A stretch of DNA of 64,000 nucleotides from contig CAVOSJ010000002.1 in NCBI GenBank assembly GCA_963698885.1, positions 62,001-126,000 on the forward strand. The letters run 5' to 3'. The notes under the pieces were generated by a model. It searched no databases. It was not told the DNA's origin and saw only the letters and a program-made list of their open reading frames with translations. Made by a program: the position numbers and the translations under genes. Source of the DNA: JBARKJ01 sp963698885 (GTDB lineage Bacteria > Nitrospirota > JACRHJ01). This document shows positions 1 to 10,374 of this stretch, piece by piece; position 1 is the stretch's first letter, and each line of letters begins with the position of its first letter.

Positions 1-1
1 C

Positions 2-388
2 TTGCGGTTGCAGACAGAACTCACGGCTCTCATGGGTGGCGACCACCTTGAGCGCGTGCAATGGCGGGATGGTAACACGGACACGTTAGAGACTCGCGAG
101 GTCCGCCATGTCTTCGTTATGACGGGCGCGGCGCCAAATACGCAGTGGCTCGGCGGGTGTGTCGCACTCGATGGGGGCGGGTTCATCAAGACGGGTCCGG
201 ACCTGACAAAAGAAGACTTGGCGGCGGCGCATTGGCCGCTGCTCCGGCACCCTTACCTGTTAGAGACGAGCCTGCCCGGCGTGTTAGCCGTCGGCGATGT
301 CCGAAGCGGCAACGTCAAACGTGTGGCGTCGGCGGTCGGCGAGGGGTCAATCTCGGTATCCTTCGTCCATAAGGTGCTGCACGAATAG
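2..388 (+). CDS. Thioredoxin-reductase-like FAD/NAD(P) oxidoreductase, C-terminal part (cut by window edge)
   Basis: This is the C-terminal 128 residues of a pyridine-nucleotide disulphide oxidoreductase; the start lies outside the window. Two features identify it. A mid-domain motif, TGAAPNTQWL, is the usual end of the NAD(P)H-binding half. A C-terminal segment, PGVLAVGDVRSGNVKR, is the conserved FAD-contacting GD motif of the thioredoxin reductase class II fold. It is followed by AVGEGS, where a helix normally packs against the isoalloxazine. The redox-active CxxC would be upstream and cannot be seen. The family reduces thioredoxin or similar disulphides with NADPH. Some members carry an extra N-terminal regulatory domain, and that cannot be judged here. 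It ends 8 nt from the convergent TauE/SafE gene. Confidence 0.8.
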   Translation: MRLQTELTALMGGDHLERVQWRDGNTDTLETREVRHVFVMTGAAPNTQWLGGCVALDGGGFIKTGPDLTKEDLAAAHWPLLRHPYLLETSLPGVLAVGDVRSGNVKRVASAVGEGSISVSFVHKVLHE

Positions 389-395
389 ATTTTTT

Positions 396-1163
396 TCACC
401 TCTGCCACCGCACCAGATAAATAACTCCCACCACGACGCCGATAATCACGACTGTCTTTCTCAGCGCCGACGGCCTTATCTTTCCCGCAAGCCTGCCTCC
501 CAGGACCCCGCCGGTTATGGCGCCGACGGCCATGACGGCTACAGCAGGCCAGACGACCTTTCCGGAAAAAAGAAAAAATATCGCGGCGGCGGTATTGCAG
601 CTGAACGATATTGCCTGCTTCAAGGCGTTTAGTCTCGTGAGCGAGTCGTTCAGCACTATCCCCAGCGCCGCAAGCACTATTACGCTTACACCCGCGCCGA
701 AATAGCCCCCGTACACTGCCGCCGGGATGACGGCAAGGATTATCCAGGCCTCGTGCGGTTTGCCTCCCCGATGGGCGCTCCGGTCCACGAGCAGTCTTCG
801 GATTTTATCCTGGAATGCAAGTAGTCCCGTAGCGAAAAGGATCAGGAAAGGCACCAGAGAGCGGAACGCCCTCTCGGGCGTGTTAAGGAGCAAAAACCCG
901 CCCGCCAACCCGCCCAGGACACTGACGGGTACAAGAAACTTAAGCCGCCGTTTCTGGCTAAGTAAGTCGCTCGACTGCGCGAAGGCCGCCCCCAGGTATC
1001 CGGGGCAGAGCGCCACGGTATTGGTCACGTTGGCGGCCACCGCGGGTATGCCTACGGCGGTCAACATGGGAAACGTGATGAGGGTGCCCCCGCCGGCAAG
1101 CGCGTTTACCGCCCCGCCGGCGACCGAAGCGAGTCCTATTAAAACATAATTCAGAAGGCCCAT
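396..1163 (-). CDS. TauE/SafE (TSUP) family membrane permease
   Basis: A polytopic inner-membrane protein of about 255 residues. The N-terminal region has the glycine/alanine-rich TSUP signature (AGGAVNALAGGGTLITFP) followed by the TNTVAL stretch, and the same pattern recurs in the second half (GGYFGAGVSV), reflecting the internal duplication of this family. About eight membrane segments are visible. Members export sulfite or sulfoacetate, or carry other small anions; the substrate cannot be read from sequence. The ATG at 1163 is preferred because a GGATG stretch lies 6 nt upstream. An in-frame TTG at 1175 is the alternative. It is transcribed divergently from the small membrane gene at 1306, and each side has its own sigma70-like promoter. 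Confidence 0.85.
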   Translation of the reverse strand: MGLLNYVLIGLASVAGGAVNALAGGGTLITFPMLTAVGIPAVAANVTNTVALCPGYLGAAFAQSSDLLSQKRRLKFLVPVSVLGGLAGGFLLLNTPERAFRSLVPFLILFATGLLAFQDKIRRLLVDRSAHRGGKPHEAWIILAVIPAAVYGGYFGAGVSVIVLAALGIVLNDSLTRLNALKQAISFSCNTAAAIFFLFSGKVVWPAVAVMAVGAITGGVLGGRLAGKIRPSALRKTVVIIGVVVGVIYLVRWQR

Positions 1164-1189
1164 GTTTTCATCCAAAATGGAATGGCAAT

Positions 1190-1218
1190 TTTATAACCCC
1201 AAAGTGGAGCTAAGTCAA
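1190..1218 (-). promoter_or_regulatory. Sigma70-like promoter for the TauE/SafE permease
   Basis: On the minus strand, TTGACT (1218-1213), a 17-nt spacer and TATAAA (1195-1190) lie about 27 nt upstream of the permease ATG. The match to consensus is good. No operator is evident. Confidence 0.55.
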
Positions 1219-1238
1219 TATTATTAAAAACCATTAAC

Positions 1239-1267
1239 TTGACTTCCCGGCCCCGATTCCCCATAAT
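1239..1267 (+). promoter_or_regulatory. Sigma70-like promoter for the small membrane protein gene
   Basis: TTGACT, a 17-nt spacer and CATAAT lie 38 nt upstream of the ATG at 1306, back to back with the divergent permease promoter. Confidence 0.5.
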
Positions 1268-1305
1268 ACCCCCGCCAAAACTCAACAAGAAAGGTACTTC
1301 AACTT

Positions 1306-1536
1306 ATGGAACCTCAAAATAACGGAGAAGCCCGCACCAAGGTCCGGGCAGGGATAAAGGATTCCTTTTCGGAGACTGGCTTCATCCTGGGCGCGGTTGG
1401 CGGGATATTCGCCCTTTGGGGCATAGGCCGCGTCTCCGGGATGGACGGTGAGACCCTGAAAATCTTTTACCGCAACTCTTATTCCGTATTCTTCGGCATT
1501 TCCTCTTTCCTGTATTATAAGAAAATAAAACCCTAA
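1306..1536 (+). CDS. Small two-helix membrane protein, unknown function
   Basis: Encodes 76 residues with two predicted membrane segments (about residues 24-43 and 58-70) separated by a short polar loop, and a lysine-rich C-terminal tip (YYKKIKP). I do not recognise the family. An AAAGG stretch lies upstream of the ATG and a promoter-like sequence precedes it. The proline dehydrogenase gene starts 28 nt after its stop, so the two may be co-transcribed. The overlapping frame on the other strand has no comparable signals. Confidence 0.5.
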   Translation: MEPQNNGEARTKVRAGIKDSFSETGFILGAVGGIFALWGIGRVSGMDGETLKIFYRNSYSVFFGISSFLYYKKIKP

Positions 1537-1564
1537 CTTCCCCACTCTACAAGAGGCCACGAGA

Positions 1565-2417
1565 ATGGAGCTCCGCCAGCGTCTGCTCTATCCCTTCGCA
1601 AAGAAGTTCTTTGCCGGGCTTAAGCTGGAGGACGCCATAAGCCGGGCGAGACTTGTCAATTCGCGGGGCATGGGCGCGATTATCGATTTCCTTGGGGAAG
1701 ACGTGGGCGAGGCGGAGGCGGCGGAGCGCGCCAAAGCGGAATATATGCGGGTCCTGAAGGCTATCGGCAAGGCGGGGCTGGACGCCTCTTTTACCATAAA
1801 GCTCACCAACCTGGGCCTGGGGTTCTCATATGGGCTTACCCGGGACAATGCGTCAGACATTGCAAAGGCCGCGAAAGAAGAGGGGGTTTTCCTCTGGGTG
1901 GACATGGAAGGCTCGGCTCACACCTCGGACACTATCCGGATTTACAGGGAGATACACGAGGTGAACCGGGAGTGCGGCATCGCTCTTCAGGCATGCCTTA
2001 AGCGTACGCGGGAGGATTTAGGGCCGCTGATAAGCGACGGGGCGGTAATCCGCCTGGTGAAGGGCGCATACAAGGAACCTCCGGAGGCGGCGTTTCAGAA
2101 ATTTTCAGAGGTAAGCGCGCAACTGGCTTACGCTTGCTAAGGAATTATTCAATAAATCCGGCAGGTTTGCCGTTGGGACGCACGACAGGTCCCTGGCCGG
2201 GCGGGCATTAAAGCTCTCGGAAGGGTACGCGGGGCGGTTTGAGTTCCAGATGCTGATGGGAGTCCGGGATTCCTTGAAGGAAGAGCTTCTGGGGAAGGGC
2301 AAGCGGGTAGTGGAATATATACCGTACGGTACGGACTGGTACGGCTACGGTATCAGGAGGCTCTTGGAGAAGAAGCGCAACGTCCTGTACTTTGCCCAGG
2401 GGCTCATTGGCCGCTGA
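1565..2417 (+). CDS. Proline dehydrogenase (PRODH, FAD-dependent), frameshifted
   Basis: Single-domain proline dehydrogenase of about 283 residues, the usual length of the stand-alone enzyme that oxidises proline to pyrroline-5-carboxylate on FAD. The first frame runs to a stop at 2140 and holds the barrel strands with ALQACLKRT and RLVKGAYKE. Moving one base forward near 2125 restores the rest: FAVGTHD, EFQMLMGVR and the C-terminal EYIPYGTDWYGYGIRRL. These C-terminal YxxRR residues contact the substrate carboxylate in known structures. One extra base around 2113-2130 explains the break. No pyrroline-5-carboxylate dehydrogenase gene is adjacent. Either this is a recent pseudogene or, more likely given the window's frameshift load, a sequencing error. 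Confidence 0.8.
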
Positions 2418-2505
2418 AAGCCCACTATTTATCTTGAAATCGCCCCGGAAAATATCGTAAAATAAACTGCTTTTATTACTACGCGAGAATCTACGGGAAA
2501 ACCTT

Positions 2506-5500
2506 ATGCCAGACACAACCATAAACGGGCCGGAAGGCCACGTAGCTGAAGTCCAGTTGGAGGGTCTCCTGCCAGAAGAGCTTTACGCGGCGGGCGGTCG
2601 ACACCTGAGGGCGAGAGATTATCCTTCCGCCCGCGCCTGCCTGGAGAAATACCTGGAGCACAGGCCGGACGACCCCGCCGCCCTCCACCTCCTCGCAAGG
2701 GCCCTGTACCACCAGAACAGGGATTTCGATAAAGCGGAAGAGTATCTGAACAAGGCGGCCGCGCTGGACCCGGGTTCTCTCACCAGCTATCTCGAAACCC
2801 TCGGCATCGTGCTCATCAGCCAGGCCAAATATGTCCGGGCGCGGGAGGTCTTCGAATACGCGATCTCGGAGGACAAGCAAAAAAACCAGCGCCATACGGA
2901 GGCCCTGAAGTTTTACCTGGACCTGGCAAAAAAGAAAAGCGTAGCAAAAACACCGTACGTCCCGAAAACCTATGGGCCGCGCAGCCTGTTCTTTACCGCC
3001 CAGTATGGCCACAGGAGCGTGAAGGCCCGGTTCTTCGTGTTGCCCTCCCTCATCGCGCACGCGCTCATATTGATGATTATGATGTATCTGGCAACCCATC
3101 AGCTGCCGTTCAAAAAAGACATCGCCCCCTTCACAATCGTAGAAATACAACAGTCCGGAGAAGCTCCGCCGCCGGAAGAGGCAAGGCCCGTTGGAGAGAA
3201 GCCGCGGGCGGCCGCGCCCGAGGAGCAGGCGCCGCTCCCGCAGCCGGCCCGGGCCGGGGCAGGGCTTAAACTGCCGACTGTCCCGGCAAAAGTCAGCCAG
3301 GAGGCCCAGCCGGAAGTGGCGGGGATGCAGAGGGAGAACCTTCCCGCCCCGGCGGCGCCGGAGATAAAAGAAACACAGAGCGGCGCGCGGGGCGCGTTAA
3401 GCGCGAAAAGCGGGGCGGCCGACGAGGCGATGAAGCCGGGAGATATCGCGGCGGTCAATGTTATGCACGGAAGCAAGAAGACTGAGATGGAAGACGTCAA
3501 GACGGAGCTTTCCGGCGGGGATGTGAAGCTGTCTAAGAAAAGTTTGACAGCCATGTCAGGCGGCGCGGAAACGGCGGCAAGAAAGCAGTACCAGGCGGCA
3601 AAGCTTAAGGATAAAGCTTCCGCTCTGGCCGGGGGGGCGATGGGCCCATCCAGCCAGGCGGGAGGCGGGCCTGCATTGGAGAAGAAAAGGCTGGCTAAGC
3701 TGGACGAACAGGACTTTGAGGCCGCCAGGGAGAAGCCCGAGGCGGGGAAAAATCTCGGCCTGACCAACCCGGCCCTTAAGGCTTCGGTGCAGGACGACAT
3801 TAAAAATTTCCCGGCCAGGCCTCTGAAAATTGATGTGGGTGGTTCCCGGCAAGGCGCGAAATCCGGGAGAACTCCGGGCCTTAAGTCGCTTGGCGGCATG
3901 AGGGATAATGTCCCCGCTTACGACAAGATGCAGGAAAATCTCGGAGCCCCCATGCCGTCCTCAAGGGCACGGGAGGGGGCGGCGCTGTCCAAGGCGCGCG
4001 CGCGGATTGGCAGCGCGGCGGTTACGGACCAGCCCAGGGTGTTGTCCGGCAGTGACAGAATGCCCGCGCCGACGGACAGCCTGACCAGCAGGAGTTTTGC
4101 CTCGGTGAAGGCGCTTCCGGGCGTAAGGGGACTTCAAATGCCCGGGCAGAGGGCGGTGAGTCCCAGCGCCGGGACGCCAGGAGCGGGAGTCGCGAAACTC
4201 GATGAGAAATCGTCCACCGCCCCGGCTGGATACGCTCACTCTGGAATTACTTCACAAGGCGCGGGCGGCGGATACGCCGGAATTGCAAAGGGGACAAGCC
4301 CGAAAGCGCTGGCTCCGGCCGGGAGCGAAGGCGGTATTGGCGGCCTCATTGAAAGCGCGTCAAGGAAAATGGCCGGCGCTTTAGGTTTCGGCCAACCAAC
4401 GGGCCCCTCCGGCCCGTCGGCTGGAGACCTGAAAAGGGGCGGGGTCGCGGGCCTTCGGTCCGGCGCGCTATCAGGCGGCGCCGCAGGCGGGACCGGCTCT
4501 CACGGCAGAGGCACGGTGGGCGTGCAGCGTTTCGGGAGCGCGCAAACACAGTCCCTGGCTTCGGCAAAGGGGCAGACGGGCGGCGAGAAACAATTTGCCG
4601 GGCGTACGCCGGGGGGCTCCGGGGAAAACCGCAACGCTTCCGCGGAGCGCGCGGCGGCAGCGCCAATGTCCGCAGACAGAGGTTCGGGGGCAACAGGCGG
4701 CGCACTTATCGCAAAAAAAATAATCGGCCTGCAGGCGCGCATATCATCGCCCTCCTCCGGGAATACGAACAGTATTTCGCAGACCGTGGCCGGGAACGTT
4801 TCGGATGCGCGGGTGAAGAAGATGACCCTGACGGTTAACAGCGATTCACGCGTCATATCCGTCGAGGACGGCGCGTTCGAGGCGTCAGTGTCTCTCTCCA
4901 AGGGCAGGAACCGGATAACGGTAATGGCGTTCGACACGGACGGGAACGTCGCGAAGGACAGCGTGGACCTGTATTACTCCGAGCCCTCGGAGGACACCCC
5001 CGTAGTCATTACCTCACCCAGGAACGGACAGGTGTTCGACGTCTCCGAAAAGAGCGTGATAATGGTCAAGGGTACAATCGGAGACCCGGGGATAAAGCGC
5101 GCGAAGCTGATATTCAACGGCAACCCGATGGATATCGCGGTCAACAATGGTTCTTTCGAGCAGAAGGTGGCGCTGGCGCAGGAGCAGAACACGATGGTAG
5201 TGGAAGCCACGGACAGCTCCGGCACCTCGCACAGCCCGACCGTTAACGTCAGCACCGTTAACGTAAAGCCCAAGGATGTCATGGTCGTACTCTCCTGGGA
5301 CAAGCCGCATGCGGACTTCGACCTCCATGTCTATAGCCCGTCGGGAAGGGATACGTACTCCAAGAACCCGAACACTGACGGGTCGAAAGAATTGGTGCCG
5401 GGAGGCCAGTTCGAACAGGACGCGAAGGGGAATTTCGGCCCGGAGGTCTTTGACGAAAGGTTCGCGGAGCGCGGAATATATACCGTGAAATCGAACTATT

Positions 5501-5681
5501 ATACAGCGGCGGCGACGGCGGCGCGCACGCGAAAGTGACGATAATTTTATACGGCGATAATCCCTCCCGAAGGATTGTCCGCGTCTTCGGCCCTCATTTG
5601 CAGACGGGCACGAAAGACGGGTCGAATACCTGGGAGGTCACGAAGATTCGGATGCCTGAAGGAATATTCCTGGAGGAGTAA
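2506..5681 (+). CDS. TPR / TonB-like transmembrane / low-complexity / DUF2135 envelope protein, frameshifted near its end
   Basis: A mosaic protein of about 1,058 residues. Residues 20-150 form TPR helices (cytoplasmic). A single membrane segment lies near residues 174-195, followed by a TIVEIQQ and Pro/Glu-rich stretch like the periplasmic exit of TonB or TolA proteins. Residues about 230-730 are Gly/Ala/Ser/Lys-rich low complexity. Two Ig-like domains follow (about 740-920). The end is a DUF2135-type domain (LSWDKPHADFDLHVYSPSG). The frame stops at 5538, but a shift near 5500 continues to a stop at 5679-5681 with VRVFGPHLQT, the expected DUF2135 ending. The next gene starts 6 nt later, so they form an operon. 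Function is unknown. The layout suggests a trans-envelope scaffold. Confidence 0.7.
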
Positions 5682-5687
5682 GGGTCT

Positions 5688-8600
5688 ATGAAAAAACTGT
5701 TTATACTTGCGGCGATGTCGATATATCTGGCAGCCAGCGCCTCGCTGGTTTTTGCGGATACTCCGGACGAACTGATGAAGACGGCGGTCCAGCTTTATCA
5801 GAACGGGGACTATGAGCTTGCGGCGGAACAGTTCAAAAAATACACCTCGTCGTTCCCTTCCGACCCGCATGTCGCCGACGCCCTTTACGGGTTGGCCGAA
5901 TCCGATTTTGCCAACGGACAGGTCCGTGAATCGCTTGAGACCTTCGAAAAACTGCTGGCCTCATACCCGGCGTCCGAGAAGGCGCCGGACGCGAAGCTGA
6001 GGCTTGGAGACTGCCATTACATCCTTAAGGAATATGAAAAAGCGGTAGATGCGTATAAGGCTTTCGTGGCTGCCTATCCCGCGAACAAATCCGGGGCGGA
6101 CGCCCTCTACATGACCGGGCACAGCTACCTTAAACTCGGCGATTTCACAAAGGCGGCAGAGGCCTTCGACCTGGACGCAACGAAGTTCCCGGATTCCCCC
6201 AAGGCGGTGGAGTGCAATTTCATGGCGGGGGAGAGTTACGTGCAGAAAGGCGATTTCGCCAAGGCCAGGGGTTATTACCAGACGGTGCTTGAGAAGGACC
6301 CTCAGGGCAAGTACGGGCAGAAATCCGCGTTCAGGATAGCCGAGTCCGATTTTTTAGGAGGGAATTACGAAGAGGCGAAGAAGTCGCTTGACGGTTTCCT
6401 CCAGAAGTACCCGGCTTCGGACGACGCCCCTGCCGCGAGGCTGGACCTGGGCGACGCGTATTTCAAGACGGGCTCGTTCGATAACGCGATCGTCCAGTAC
6501 GACATGTTCATTAATAAATACTCCGCCAGCGAACTCCTGCCGGAAGCGGAGTACCGCGAGGCGGAAAGCTATTACCAGAAGAAGGACTACGAGAAGGCGA
6601 AAGAGAAATATAGCGGCCTCATAGCTAAATACCCGGACGCTAAAGGAGCGGGACCGCTACCTCTACGGCTTGAGCTGGTCCTTCTTCAAGCTGGGAGATA
6701 TGCAGGGGGCCGCGGATAATTTCGGAGCCCTGGTGGAAAAATATCCGGATTCGGAGCTTGCCGTAACGGCATACCTCCAACTGGGCGAGGCAAGGGCCAG
6801 GATGAAGGACTACGCGCGGGCCGCGGATGCGTATAAACTGGCGCTCGCGAAGGCGAAGGACCCCGCCGACATAAAGACCGCGAGGTACGACCTCGCATGG
6901 GCATATTACCAGGCAAAGATGTTCAAGGAAGCAGAGCAGGCCCTTCTGGAGATGCTTGCGGGAAACCAGGGACCGGATTCGCCGGAAAATATCGAGGCAA
7001 AAAACCTCCTGGCCCGGTGCCGGCTGTACCTTGGCAAATACCCGTCCGCGATCTCGGGCTTCGAGGAAATAGCGGACAAATACCCGACGGACCCTCTGGC
7101 CCAGGACGCCCTGCTGGGGCTGGCTGAAGCATATGAGCGCCATGATGAGCCGAATAAGGCCATAGACTCCTATAAAAGACTTCTTAAAGATTACCCGGAC
7201 AGCAAAGGCAAGGACGAAGCGCTCTTCGGCATAGGACGGGATTACCTGGAGCAGGAGAACTTCCAGCAGGCAGCCCAGGGTTTTACCGCTCTTCTTTCCG
7301 GGACTTCTTCCCCGGAATACCTGGAGAAGGGGCTCTTCGGGCTGGCGGAATCCTGTTACGGCGCCAAGGATTATCCGAAGGCGAAGGAAAATTATTCAGG
7401 CTACCTCCAGAAATACCCCGACGGGGCGCACAGGGACCAGGCCCTGTACGGGCTTGCCTGGTCGCTGATGGGGCTGAAGGAGTACCAGGGATCTTACGAG
7501 GCTTTTATCAAGCTCTCGACAGAAGCGAAGGACGGCTCGCTGGTCCCGGAAGCAATTCTCGACGCGGGCGAGGCGATGTACGACCAGGAAAAATACGCCG
7601 AAGCTGTAACTCAGTACAAAGACGTGCTGGCAAAATACCCGGGGACGGAGCCCGCGAAGAAGGCGGTATACGCTCTGGCATGGGCGGAGCTGAAATTAAA
7701 TAATACAAAGGACGCGGAGGCCGCCTTCGGGGAGTTCTCGAAGGCGAACCCCAAAGACCCGCTGGCGAACGAGGCGGATTACCAGAGAGGCCTTATACTG
7801 ATCCGGCAGGGCGATACGGGAGAGGGTGAAGCGCTCCTGAGAGGGGTTTCGGACAGGGACCCTTCGGGCGATGTCGGGAACCGGGCTAAGCTTGCGCTTG
7901 CAAAGGCTATGGCGGCGACGGGCGACCAGGCCCAGGCGCAGGCCCTGCTCGACCAGCTTAAAAAGGGCGGCTCTGGCGACCTTGTCCAGGAAGCGGCATT
8001 TCAGCAGGCCTTTTTGAAGTTCAATCAATCGGAGTTCGCCGAGGCGAAAAAGCTCTTCGACCAGTTCGTTAAGAGCTATCCCGGCAGCGGCTATGAACTG
8101 AAGGCGCGATATTTCGCGGCGCTTTCGGCGGTGAACCTGAAGGACTATCAGGCGGCGGCCGAGGACTTGAAGATGGTAGCCGGCTCGCCGGACCCGGAGC
8201 TTAAGGCCGGCGCGCTTTACTGGTATGCGGACAGCTGTTATAACCTGAAAAAATACCAGGAAGCCTTAAGCTCTTATGAATCGTATATTTCATTATATCC
8301 CAAAGAGAAGCTCCTGCCTGAGGCGGAGTACGGGCGGGCCTGGGCGCTTGAGAAACTGGACCGGGGGGCCGACGCCAAAGAGGCTTTCAAGGCGCTGGCG
8401 ATAAAATATCCGGACGGCCCCCATGCGGCGGACGCCTGGTATAAGGTTGGCGAGTACGGGATGGCGGCAAAGGACTGGGCCTCCGCCGCCGACGCTTTCG
8501 CAAAGTTCCTTGACCTGAAAAAGGACAGTCCGTTGAAGGCCGACGCCTGCTTTCAATTGGGAGAGGCCCTCGAAACGTTGAACCGCAATGACGAGGCCAT

Positions 8601-9118
8601 AAAGGCTTATCTCGAAGCCGAGGCGGCGGGCGGGCGGCTTAAAGCCCCTTCGGCCCTGCATGCGGGAAAGCTTCTGGCGAATGCCGGAAAATTGCCCGAG
8701 GCCTGCGCTGAGTTCGACACCGCCTCGTTGGACAACGATTTCGCCGGAGAGGCGCTTCTTGGCGAGGGGAAGGCCTTCTTCGCGCAGAAAAAATATGACG
8801 AGGCCATAGCGGCGCTGGGCAAGGCGGCGGACCATCCCCAGACACTGGATGTCCGTGCGGAGAGTTTTTATATCTCCGGGCGAATGTTCGGAAGCTAAAT
8901 CGGATTTTAAAGCCGCGATAATCGCGTACACGGGATGTCTGATACTCGGAGAGAACCCGTACAGGGCGGACTCCATGCTCAAGGTGGCGGAGAACTACGT
9001 GAGCCTGGGCGAGAAGGACAAGGCGGCGGCCGCATATAAAAAATATCTCGACGCGTATCCGGAAGGCGCGAGTGCGCCCCAGGCGAAAAAGGCCCTCGAA
9101 CTATTGGAAAAAGGTTAA
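5688..9118 (+). CDS. Very large secreted TPR-repeat protein (YbgF/BamD-like repeats), two frameshifts
   Basis: About 1,140 residues of tandem tetratricopeptide repeats behind a signal peptide (MKKLFILAAMSIYLAASASLVFA, likely cut before DTPDEL). The repeats are roughly 35-37 residues long and rich in KYPDS-type loop motifs, as in outer-membrane-assembly and Tol-Pal-associated periplasmic TPR proteins (BamD, YbgF/CpoB). The reading frame breaks twice, near 6645 and near 8870. TPR continues without loss across both breaks, so one gene is annotated. It starts 6 nt after the DUF2135 gene and ends 13 nt before the aminopeptidase, implying one transcript. Its job is probably protein-protein scaffolding in the periplasm; no catalytic residue is visible. 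Confidence 0.75.
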
Positions 9119-9131
9119 AGGGGCAGGCCGC

Positions 9132-10265
9132 ATGTCGAGGGAGATTATAGAGCGTCTCAAGAAGATTTATCAGGTAAATCTAAACGTCCAGCCGGGCGAC
9201 AGGGTGCTGGTTTTTACCGACTTCATCGCGGATGGGGAGAGGACGGACGAGACCGGGCGAAAGAGAAGACAGGGACTCGTCGAGATTGCCCGTGCCGCGA
9301 AAGACGCCGCAAAGGAACTCGGCATTGACGCCGTTTACCTGGAATTCCCCGCCCTGGGGAGCCATGGCACCGAGCCGGGCGAAGAGCTTTGGAAGCTTGC
9401 TTTCGGGGAGGGCGCCGTCCGGGCGCTGAATGAAAATGGGCTGCTCTCGAAGATAAGGTCCAAAACCGCCTCGCCGGAGGAAATCCGGGCGGCAAGGAAG
9501 ATCGTATCCGACGAAAAAAGCTCCGCGGTCTCAGTCGTTGTCGCGCTTTCCAATTATTCGACCAGCCATACCCGTTTCCGGGACCTGCTCACTTCCGAAG
9601 CCGGGGCAAGGTACGCCAGTATGCCGCTTTTCGAGGAGGACATGCTTTTCGGCTCCATGGAAGCGGACTGGGAAGAGGTCGCGGCCCGGTCCCGGCGTAT
9701 CGCGATTGCTATCGACGGGGCCGATACCGTAAGGATAACCACCCCCGACGGCACGGACATAACTTTCGGCATCAAGGGGAGGAAGCCGATGGTGGATACC
9801 GGCATCCTCGACATGCCCGGCGCTTTCTCGAACCTTCCCGCAGGCGAGGTATATCTGGCCCCCGTGGAAGGGACCGGCGAAGGCATTTTGACACTCCTTT
9901 GGGCCCCGGACCGGAAGCTTTTAAGCCCCGTTACTGTAAAAGTGCGCGGCGGGTTGGCGGCGGAGGTGGACGGAGACGAGCCGTTTGTGCAGGAGTTCCG
10001 GGCATCGCTCGACAACGCCCCCGGCAACAGGAACCTGGCCGAGCTGGGCATCGGCACGAACGACCGGGCCACGAAGCCGGACAACGTACTGGAATCGGAA
10101 AAAATCTTCGGGACAATCCACCTGGCCTTCGGCGACAACAGCTCTTTCGGCGGGACCGTCAGCACTCCCTTCCATCAGGACTTCGTGTTTTTTAAGCCCA
10201 CCCTTTACGTCTTACGAGACGGCATTACAAAGACCATTATAAATTCCGGGAAACTTCAGATATAA
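9132..10265 (+). CDS. M29-family (aminopeptidase T/PepS-like) metallopeptidase
   Basis: A 377-residue protein of the leucyl aminopeptidase T family (COG2309), which removes N-terminal residues using a co-catalytic metal pair. The C-terminal metal-binding region is well kept: RNLAELGIGTN (Glu ligand), GTIHLAFGDN (His/Asp) and HQDFVFFKP (His/Asp). The start at 9132 (MSREIIERL) gives the normal length and follows a GGGGCAGG stretch. An in-frame start 60 nt upstream overlaps the TPR gene and is unlikely. It is third in the TPR-DUF2135 operon. Without an evident signal peptide it should be cytoplasmic, so its link with the envelope TPR proteins may be only transcriptional. Confidence 0.8.
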   Translation: MSREIIERLKKIYQVNLNVQPGDRVLVFTDFIADGERTDETGRKRRQGLVEIARAAKDAAKELGIDAVYLEFPALGSHGTEPGEELWKLAFGEGAVRALNENGLLSKIRSKTASPEEIRAARKIVSDEKSSAVSVVVALSNYSTSHTRFRDLLTSEAGARYASMPLFEEDMLFGSMEADWEEVAARSRRIAIAIDGADTVRITTPDGTDITFGIKGRKPMVDTGILDMPGAFSNLPAGEVYLAPVEGTGEGILTLLWAPDRKLLSPVTVKVRGGLAAEVDGDEPFVQEFRASLDNAPGNRNLAELGIGTNDRATKPDNVLESEKIFGTIHLAFGDNSSFGGTVSTPFHQDFVFFKPTLYVLRDGITKTIINSGKLQI

Positions 10266-10374
10266 AGAGGCGTAACGCCACCCCTGGTCATAAACATCGG
10301 CGACCGTCGTGATATTCGCGGATGCGGGCGGGGCCGAATTTTCGGCGTTGGGGGGGGCCGAGGCGCGGCGGGTA

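Noticed and set aside
3099..3899. 266-codon minus-strand frame inside the low-complexity part of the DUF2135 gene
   Set aside because: Arises from the repetitive GC-rich codons of the real gene.
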